A DNA stretch of 5,502 nucleotides from Cellvibrio sp. (GTDB lineage: Bacteria; Pseudomonadota; Gammaproteobacteria; Pseudomonadales; Cellvibrionaceae), in NCBI GenBank assembly GCA_003524365.1, contig DQHS01000348.1, positions 16,141-21,642 on the forward strand, read 5' to 3'. Position numbers and translations under genes: made by a program. Below the pieces are notes generated by a model that saw only the letters and a list, made by a program, of their open reading frames with translations, was not told the DNA's origin and did not search any database. Shown in pieces: positions 1 through 4,540 of this stretch; position 1 is the first letter of the stretch, and the number at the start of each line of letters is the position of its first letter.

Positions 1-110
1 TCGAAGTATTTGTCGGCCGTTTGCGTAAAAAACTCGATCCGGATGGCAGCTTGAATTTGATCAGTACCCAGCGCGGCCTCGGCTACCGGTTCAACCTTGA
101 TAAGCAGTAG
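1..110 (+). CDS. OmpR/PhoB-family response regulator, C-terminal end (partial)
   Basis: Only the last 35 codons are present, read in frame from base 3 to the TAG at 108-110; the receiver domain lies outside the window. The visible part is the end of a winged-helix DNA-binding domain. It has the recognition-helix pattern VFVGRLRKKLDPDG followed by the wing signature ISTQRGLGYRF, equivalent to the common I-x-T-x-R-G-x-G-Y-R ending of OmpR/PhoB regulators. The family binds direct repeats in promoters when phosphorylated by its partner kinase. The histidine kinase starts 4 nt after the stop or overlaps it, so the two are almost certainly a cognate, co-transcribed pair. By analogy with the PhoQ-like kinase this would be a PhoP-like regulator, but the fragment is too short to assign a specific regulon. 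Confidence 0.93.
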   Translation, partial: EVFVGRLRKKLDPDGSLNLISTQRGLGYRFNLDKQ

Positions 111-114
111 ACCG

Positions 115-1506
115 GTGATCGCCCGCTTCTCGTCGATTGCCTCGCGTCTGCTGCTGGCATCGGCGCTGCTGTTGCCACTGTTTTTGGGGCTGACCGGCTT
201 CTTCCTTGACCGCGCGTTTGAAAACAGTTTGGAGGTGGCCGAGCGTTCGCGCTTGCGCGGCCACGTCAACCTACTAATGAGCGTGGCTGAACCCATCACC
301 AAAAACGAGAAAATCCACAGCCTGAGGATGCCCGTTACCCTGAGCGACGCCGACTTCGAACACCCCAACTCCGGCCTTTATAGCTACATTTTTGACAACC
401 AGGCCAAACTAGTCTGGCGCTCCAACTCCGCAGCCCTGAGCGACCCGCCCGACTACAAGCGCATCGCCAAAAGCGACACCCCCGGCAAAATGCTGTTCAG
501 CGAGAAACTGCTGGGCGGCAACCTGCACTTTATCGCGCGCTACACGGTCAAGTGGGAAGATGCGCGCGGCACCCCCACTCCATTCCACTTTGTTGTTGCG
601 CACAGCGCCGATGAATACACCGCCGAACTCAAGGCCTACCGCAATGAACTCTGGCGCTGGCTGGGCGCGGCAGGGATTTTTTTATTGATCGCGCAAACGC
701 TGATCCTGCGCTGGGGCCTTCGCCCGCTGGGGAAATTGGCACAGGCGCTAAAAGCGATGCAGAGCGGCGACACCAGCAATATCGCTGGCGAACACCCCAG
801 AGAACTACAAAGAATTGTCGATAACCTCAACCAGGTATTGGAGCGCGAACAGGCCTTGCGCCAGCGTTACCGCAACAGCTTGGCCGACCTCGCCCACAGC
901 CTGAAAACACCTCTGGCCGTGTTGCAAAGCAAGCTGGTTGAAGGTGTGGAATCCGACGGCGAGCTACAGCAAATAGCCAGCGAACAGGTGGCGCGCATGA
1001 ACCAGGTAGTGACTTACCAGTTGCAGCGCGCCGTCTCCAGCCAACAAAAGGGCACTTTCCGTCGCACCCGCCTTGAGCCCATAGCGCAGCGCTTATTTGC
1101 CGCACTGCAAAAAGTCTATGCGCACAAGGAAATGGAACAAGAGCTGGATTTAGCGCCCAACTCGATAATCGCGGGCGATGAACAGGATGTGATGGAATTG
1201 TTCGGCAATATGCTGGAAAACGCTTTTAAATACGGCAACAAACAGGTTCGCGTGCGCTCATTTATTGAAGAAACCCAATTGCGCATTGATATTGAAGATG
1301 ACGGCCCCGGCGTTCCAGATGACCAAACCAGTCGCATTTTGGAGCGCGGCCAACGGCTAGATACCAGCATCCCCGGCCAAGGTATCGGCCTTGCCGTCGC
1401 CGCCGAAATTGTGCGCAGCTACGATGGCAACATCAGTATCCACCGCTCGGAGCTGGGCGGCGCACGCTTTAGTGTCTGCCTCCCGCTCCTCCCCACCGGC
1501 AATTAA
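115..1506 (+). CDS. PhoQ-like membrane sensor histidine kinase
   Basis: This is an inner-membrane histidine kinase that should autophosphorylate and pass phosphate to the regulator encoded just upstream. I chose the GTG at 115 (463 residues) because it gives a typical short basic N-terminus before the first membrane helix. A TTG at 97 would add six residues and overlap the regulator stop, and neither start has a clear Shine-Dalgarno. In the 463-residue numbering, the first membrane helix is at about 12-31, an extracytoplasmic sensor region at about 32-178 and the second helix at about 180-200. A HAMP-like linker follows, then the HisKA box LADLAHSLKTPLAVL with the phospho-acceptor His at residue 261. 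The ATPase domain shows the N box NMLENAFKYG (about 366-374), the G1 box DIEDDGPGVP (about 392-401) and the G2 box GQGIGLAVA (about 421-429). All key catalytic residues are present. The sensor region has a small acidic patch (SDADFE) but not the long acidic cluster of enterobacterial PhoQ, so the signal is unknown. Confidence 0.93.
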   Translation: MIARFSSIASRLLLASALLLPLFLGLTGFFLDRAFENSLEVAERSRLRGHVNLLMSVAEPITKNEKIHSLRMPVTLSDADFEHPNSGLYSYIFDNQAKLVWRSNSAALSDPPDYKRIAKSDTPGKMLFSEKLLGGNLHFIARYTVKWEDARGTPTPFHFVVAHSADEYTAELKAYRNELWRWLGAAGIFLLIAQTLILRWGLRPLGKLAQALKAMQSGDTSNIAGEHPRELQRIVDNLNQVLEREQALRQRYRNSLADLAHSLKTPLAVLQSKLVEGVESDGELQQIASEQVARMNQVVTYQLQRAVSSQQKGTFRRTRLEPIAQRLFAALQKVYAHKEMEQELDLAPNSIIAGDEQDVMELFGNMLENAFKYGNKQVRVRSFIEETQLRIDIEDDGPGVPDDQTSRILERGQRLDTSIPGQGIGLAVAAEIVRSYDGNISIHRSELGGARFSVCLPLLPTGN

Positions 1507-1563
1507 CCCGCTTCGCCCATCGCATGACGCTTATAACTATTTTGCAGATTTTCGCCCGCCTTT

Positions 1564-1581
1564 TGTAAGCCATGGCTTACA
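1564..1581. promoter_or_regulatory. Perfect 18-bp palindrome, candidate operator
   Basis: TGTAAGCCATGGCTTACA is identical to its own reverse complement over all 18 bases. It is not followed by a T-run on either strand, so it does not look like an intrinsic terminator. Its outer bases fit a TGTAA-N8-TTACA layout, which resembles the TyrR/PhhR box (TGTAAA-N6-TTTACA) at 10 of 12 defined positions. It lies 206 bp before the degV start and 12 bp before a weak -35-like box. A dimeric repressor or activator site is the simplest reading. The regulator identity is a guess. Confidence 0.45.
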
Positions 1582-1592
1582 CGCTTGTCGTC

Positions 1593-1620
1593 CTGACCGC
1601 ACACCAACTTCCGCTATACC
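1593..1620 (+). promoter_or_regulatory. Weak sigma70-like promoter candidate for degV
   Basis: CTGACC (1593-1598) and TATACC (1615-1620) each match 4 of 6 bases of the -35 and -10 consensus, with a 16-bp spacer. This would give a leader of about 160 nt before the degV start. The adjacent palindrome would sit just upstream of the -35 box, a position usual for an activator site. An alternative is the TATAAC box at 1532-1537, which would place the palindrome inside the leader. The evidence is only sequence similarity at a level that occurs by chance. Confidence 0.22.
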
Positions 1621-1772
1621 GCACAAGCCATGGTGATTTATGCGACTACTGTTTTATCGGGCCAAGGCCGATACTGGCACTATCTGCTCAACGGCTGCAC
1701 AAAAAAAAAACAGCAAGAGCAACAGGAACAAACAATTCAGGGATGGCACCAACAACAATGCGTTAATCCATC

Positions 1773-1777
1773 GGGAG
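1773..1777 (+). promoter_or_regulatory. Ribosome binding site of degV
   Basis: GGGAG lies 9 nt before the ATG at 1787 inside a purine-rich stretch. It decides the start: the longer open frame from 1640 has no comparable site, and its extra residues do not resemble the family. Confidence 0.75.
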
Positions 1778-1786
1778 AAAGAAAAA

Positions 1787-2734
1787 ATGTCATCCAGGAC
1801 GTGTATTGCCGTAGATTCAACTTGCGATTTGCCCGCAAAATTTATCCAACAACACAATATTGAAGTGCTGCCTATTTATATCAACCACTCCAAAGGGCAG
1901 GACATGGATTATCGCGATCCGCAAACCATGTTGAATTTTTACAAAAACCATTCACGTGATGTGTATGGCTTGGCGCAATCTGATCCACTCTCAGTCAACG
2001 ATATGACTGAAATCCTCAGAGAGCGTTTGTTGCCAAAATACGACTTGGTGCAAGTTGTTACCATCAACAGCAAGAAGAGCGATGTATTCAAGCGCGTATC
2101 TGAAGCTGCACTGGTTAACGAACCCAAATTCCGCGAGATGGAAAGAACCGAAGGTCGCGCACCTTTCCGTATTCGCCTGTACGATTCCATGTCCATGTTC
2201 ACCGGCCACGCTTTATTGGTGTACGAATTGGTAAAACGTATTCATGTGGATAAATTGCCACTCAATAAATCCATTCGCGAAATCGACAATATGCGCGATC
2301 AAGTGTATGGGTATTTAATTCCGAATGATTTGTCCTATATGCGCGAACGCCGTCATCTGCGCAAAGGCGACAACAACATCTCCTGGATTAATTTTAAATT
2401 AGCGAGCGCATTAAACCTGCGTCCGATTGTGCAACTTCATCGCGGTGCAACGGACAAAATCGATACCGGCAAAGGCTTTTTGGGTGCGCTGGAAAAATTG
2501 TTTGTCCATGTCAAAAAACAAATCCAACAGGGCTTGACCAGCGAAGTTGTCGCCATGAGTTACGGCGGCTTGCTTGAAGATATTAAAGACGAACCCGTAC
2601 TGGTGGAGTTCCGCGAATTCTGTAAGCAGTACAACGTTAAAACCATGCTGTCGATGATGAGCATGACCGGCGCGATTAACGTAGGGCCAAAATCGTTTGC
2701 GCTGTCATTTGCTACGGATAAAGATTTGGTGTGA
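1787..2734 (+). CDS. DegV family (EDD fold) fatty-acid-binding-type protein
   Basis: This is a 315-residue cytoplasmic protein of the DegV family, whose characterised members (FakB of Firmicutes) hold a fatty acid for a FakA-type kinase. No signal peptide or membrane segment is seen. The family start motif IAVDSTCDLP is at residues 7-16. Later blocks are AQSDPLSV (63-70), INSKKSD (93-99, at the place of the usual SSxxSGT), YDSMSMFTGHALLV (132-145) and LRKGDNNISW to LRPIVQL (191-217), the last matching the family's lid and second-domain core. The C-terminal block INVGPKSFALSF (297-308) sits where most members have a His and a GPG turn; here the His position appears to be Asn298 and GPG is GPK. 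No FakA-like gene is in the window, so the partner and ligand are unknown. The gene stands alone between the kinase operon and a convergent gene. Its codons end in A or T noticeably more often than those of the kinase gene. Confidence 0.88.
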   Translation: MSSRTCIAVDSTCDLPAKFIQQHNIEVLPIYINHSKGQDMDYRDPQTMLNFYKNHSRDVYGLAQSDPLSVNDMTEILRERLLPKYDLVQVVTINSKKSDVFKRVSEAALVNEPKFREMERTEGRAPFRIRLYDSMSMFTGHALLVYELVKRIHVDKLPLNKSIREIDNMRDQVYGYLIPNDLSYMRERRHLRKGDNNISWINFKLASALNLRPIVQLHRGATDKIDTGKGFLGALEKLFVHVKKQIQQGLTSEVVAMSYGGLLEDIKDEPVLVEFREFCKQYNVKTMLSMMSMTGAINVGPKSFALSFATDKDLV

Positions 2735-2761
2735 TTTTTTCTGCGCTCAAAGCTCTCACTA

Positions 2762-2877
2762 GCAAGGATGGATTCCGGTATTTCATCGGTGACCGTATGC
2801 AGCATGGATGCGGCATTCGAGCCTACAAGGATGTATTCACGGCGTGTCATCGAGGGAATGCCGGAGTCCATCCCCGC
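2762..2877. repeat. 116-bp imperfect palindromic intergenic repeat element
   Basis: The left arm 2762-2793 and the right arm 2846-2877 are inverted copies, 32 nt each, with seven mismatches. Six are T/C or A/G changes that allow G-U pairing on one strand. The arm core reads GGATGGATTCCGG against GGATGGACTCCGG. The 52-nt centre carries two more GGATG copies (2806-2810 and 2829-2833) in the context TACAAGGATGTATTCACGG. This has the look of the dispersed non-coding palindromic elements found between genes in many gammaproteobacteria; I recall similar GGATGTATTCACGGCGT strings from such genomes but could not check. It lies in the degV 3' region, before the terminator, and contains no gene. Spread by a transposase acting in trans is possible but unproven, since no target duplication is obvious. 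Confidence 0.7.
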
Positions 2878-2902
2878 ACTCAAGTCAATTTACACGAAAA
2901 AC

Positions 2903-2938
2903 AAAAAACTCCCGCCAGTTACCTGACGGGAGTTTTTT
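2903..2938. terminator. Bidirectional intrinsic terminator between convergent genes
   Basis: An 11-bp GC-rich stem (2908-2918 with 2923-2933) closes a 4-nt loop and is flanked by A6 (2903-2908) and T6 (2933-2938), so it works in either direction. The one imperfect pair (2915/2926) is C-A in the + transcript but a G-U wobble in the - transcript, so the hairpin is better for the minus-strand di-heme gene. That gene ends 16 bp away at 2954. degV on the + strand probably uses it too, 169 bp after its stop and beyond the palindromic repeat. Confidence 0.92.
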
Positions 2939-2953
2939 ATTGCACCAGATGAA

Positions 2954-4540
2954 TTACAAGGATTCGAGGAACTTGATCAAATCATTGCGCTGCACCGCCG
3001 TCGCCGCTTTGTAGGCGGATTGGCTAGCAGCTGCTTCACCACCGTGCCACAGAATCGCCTCATTGATATTGCGTGCGCGGCCATCATGCAACAAACGGGT
3101 GTGACCATTGACGGCTTCGGTCAAGCCCAAACCCCAGAGCGCCGGTGTACGCCACTCGCGGTTCAATGTTGCATTGCCCGTCAGGCGATCCGCCAAGCCA
3201 TCGCCCATATCATGCACCAACAAGTCGGTGTAGGGCTTGATGGTTTGACCGCGCAATTCCGCCAGTGGATGGCCGTAATCGGTCGTCATACTTGGGGTAT
3301 GGCAACCGCCGCAGCCGAGATTGGCGAACACTTGCTCACCACGGGCCACATCGGCGTTATTGACCGTCTCCGGGCGACGCGCCGGTGCACCCAGAGCCTG
3401 CATGTAAACAGCAACCAGATTGACGCGCACATCACTCAACTCAATGCCCGCTGGCCCCGCATTACGGCAAGCCGTTTGGTTAGCGCCGCACGCTGGCCCC
3501 TGGAACATGCTGGTACTTACACCTATATCTTCATGGAGCGCATCAGCGGTGAATTGCTCAAGCGTGGCGATATTCGCTTTCCAGCCAAAGCGGCCGATGC
3601 GCTGGTCGCCCGTTTTGGTATCAGTCACCTGCACGGCGCGGCCAGAAATGCTATCGCCATTGCTGTCATTCGGATCATGGCGCTGCAACAGTGTTGCTTC
3701 AGGTATCGCCTCCAGCAAGCCCAAGCCAACAATCGTCTGTGCCATGCGCGGTGAGAAGAAATTCACTTGCCCGCCGGCTTGATCCAACACCTGTACCGAA
3801 TAGTTCGGCGACAGTAATTGATAGGCAGTGCCATCATTAAATGCCCCGTTGATGGTGCTATAGATCAGGTTGACTGTCGCTTCTGCGGGCACGCCGCCAT
3901 TGCGCGATTGCGGCTGCAGCACTTTGCCGAAATAGGCGTGTGGTAGCGCATTACCCTGGGCATCAGTACTGCCGGAGCTGACTTTCACTGCCATGGTATT
4001 GGGCAGCTGACCGGCGACAGGCGCCAAACCACGGCCGTTGTTGGTATGGCAACCTACGCAGGAGTTATTGATCGTCAGACCAGTAGACAGATTGGCCAGC
4101 TCGGGGAAATCCGGATTGCCCGGCTCAAAGTGTTTTCCATCGACAAAATCCGTGTGGAAAATCCGGCGTCCATTGAGAAAACCATTGTGGGTTTCCCAGC
4201 GGGTGTTCAGTGCTTCACGGAAAAAGGAGGTCCAGAGATATTCATGGCGATCCACTACAAACGCACTGGCAGCGCCCGGGGTATATTCCAGTACGGGATC
4301 AGTGAAAATCTGCGTGCCTTCGTGATAAGTGACCGTTGCGTTATTGGCCGGATTGGTCAGCAAATAGGACGGTTTTTGGTAACCCTTGGCGATGGCTTGG
4401 GGTGAGCGTATCGGCATATAACCCTGGCCACTGGAATCCACCAAAACCCCCAATGTGCTGATCACATTTTCCGGGGCGATCCCCCCTGAAGGCTCGCACG
4501 GGTGGTGCAGTCGCCGCGCCGCCGGCGGACAGTTTTGCAT
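2954..4540 (-). CDS. Di-heme oxidoreductase (DHOR, formerly DUF1111) domain, downstream frame
   Basis: The frame from an ATG at 4540 encodes 528 residues, but the first 18 or so are out-of-frame sequence and the true coding part begins near 4486. The product is a c-type cytochrome of the DHOR family, distantly related to MauG and di-heme peroxidases. The first heme site is CVGCH (161-165, bases 4046-4060) in NNSCVGCHTNNGRG; the second is CGGCH (410-414, bases 3299-3313). Other family blocks are HDPNDSNGDSISGRA (288-302), GRFGWKANIATLEQF (316-330), IKPYTDLLVHDMGDGLAD (434-451), REWRTPALWGLGLT (461-474) and LHDGRARNINEAILWHGGEA (484-503). It ends in LIKFLESL, a normal family C-terminus, so the domain is complete. 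Cys351 and Cys358 may form a disulfide. Translated alone from 4540 it would lack a signal peptide and could not receive heme in the periplasm. The substrate of this family is not established. Confidence 0.9.
   Translation of the reverse strand: MQNCPPAARRLHHPCEPSGGIAPENVISTLGVLVDSSGQGYMPIRSPQAIAKGYQKPSYLLTNPANNATVTYHEGTQIFTDPVLEYTPGAASAFVVDRHEYLWTSFFREALNTRWETHNGFLNGRRIFHTDFVDGKHFEPGNPDFPELANLSTGLTINNSCVGCHTNNGRGLAPVAGQLPNTMAVKVSSGSTDAQGNALPHAYFGKVLQPQSRNGGVPAEATVNLIYSTINGAFNDGTAYQLLSPNYSVQVLDQAGGQVNFFSPRMAQTIVGLGLLEAIPEATLLQRHDPNDSNGDSISGRAVQVTDTKTGDQRIGRFGWKANIATLEQFTADALHEDIGVSTSMFQGPACGANQTACRNAGPAGIELSDVRVNLVAVYMQALGAPARRPETVNNADVARGEQVFANLGCGGCHTPSMTTDYGHPLAELRGQTIKPYTDLLVHDMGDGLADRLTGNATLNREWRTPALWGLGLTEAVNGHTRLLHDGRARNINEAILWHGGEAAASQSAYKAATAVQRNDLIKFLESL

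Larger units (their letters stand above)
1507..1786. other. 280-bp intergenic region, kinase to degV
   Basis: I see no gene here. The region holds a perfect 18-bp palindrome (1564-1581) and a second copy of the nonamer AAGCCATGG (1567-1575 and 1625-1633, 58 bp apart). It also has an isolated good -10-like box TATAAC at 1532-1537 without a matching -35, a run of ten A at 1701-1710, and a CAA/GAA-rich stretch leading to the degV ribosome binding site. No intrinsic terminator follows the kinase. From 1640 the frame is open into degV, but the 49 encoded residues are low-complexity (Lys, Asn, Gln) and unlike a DegV N-terminus, so they are treated as untranslated leader. Confidence 0.7.

Noticed and set aside
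1564..1581. Intrinsic terminator for the kinase operon
   Set aside because: The palindrome has only a 7-bp stem around a CATG loop and no T-run after it on either strand.
1701..1710. A10 tract as a phase-variation or slippage site
   Set aside because: It lies in the untranslated leader of degV, so slippage would not change a protein; an effect on expression is possible but nothing supports it.
1640..1786. N-terminal extension of DegV by 49 residues from an ATG at 1640
   Set aside because: The extra residues are low-complexity and unlike the family, while ATG 1787 has a good ribosome binding site and places the IAVDST motif at the expected distance from the N-terminus.
2735..2952. Small gene between degV and the terminator
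   Set aside because: The open frames here run through the palindromic repeat and terminator and have no ribosome binding site or recognisable product.
3020..3754. 244-residue plus-strand open frame
   Set aside because: It is antisense to the DHOR domain, whose protein has clear family motifs; the plus-strand product has no recognisable domain or ribosome binding site.
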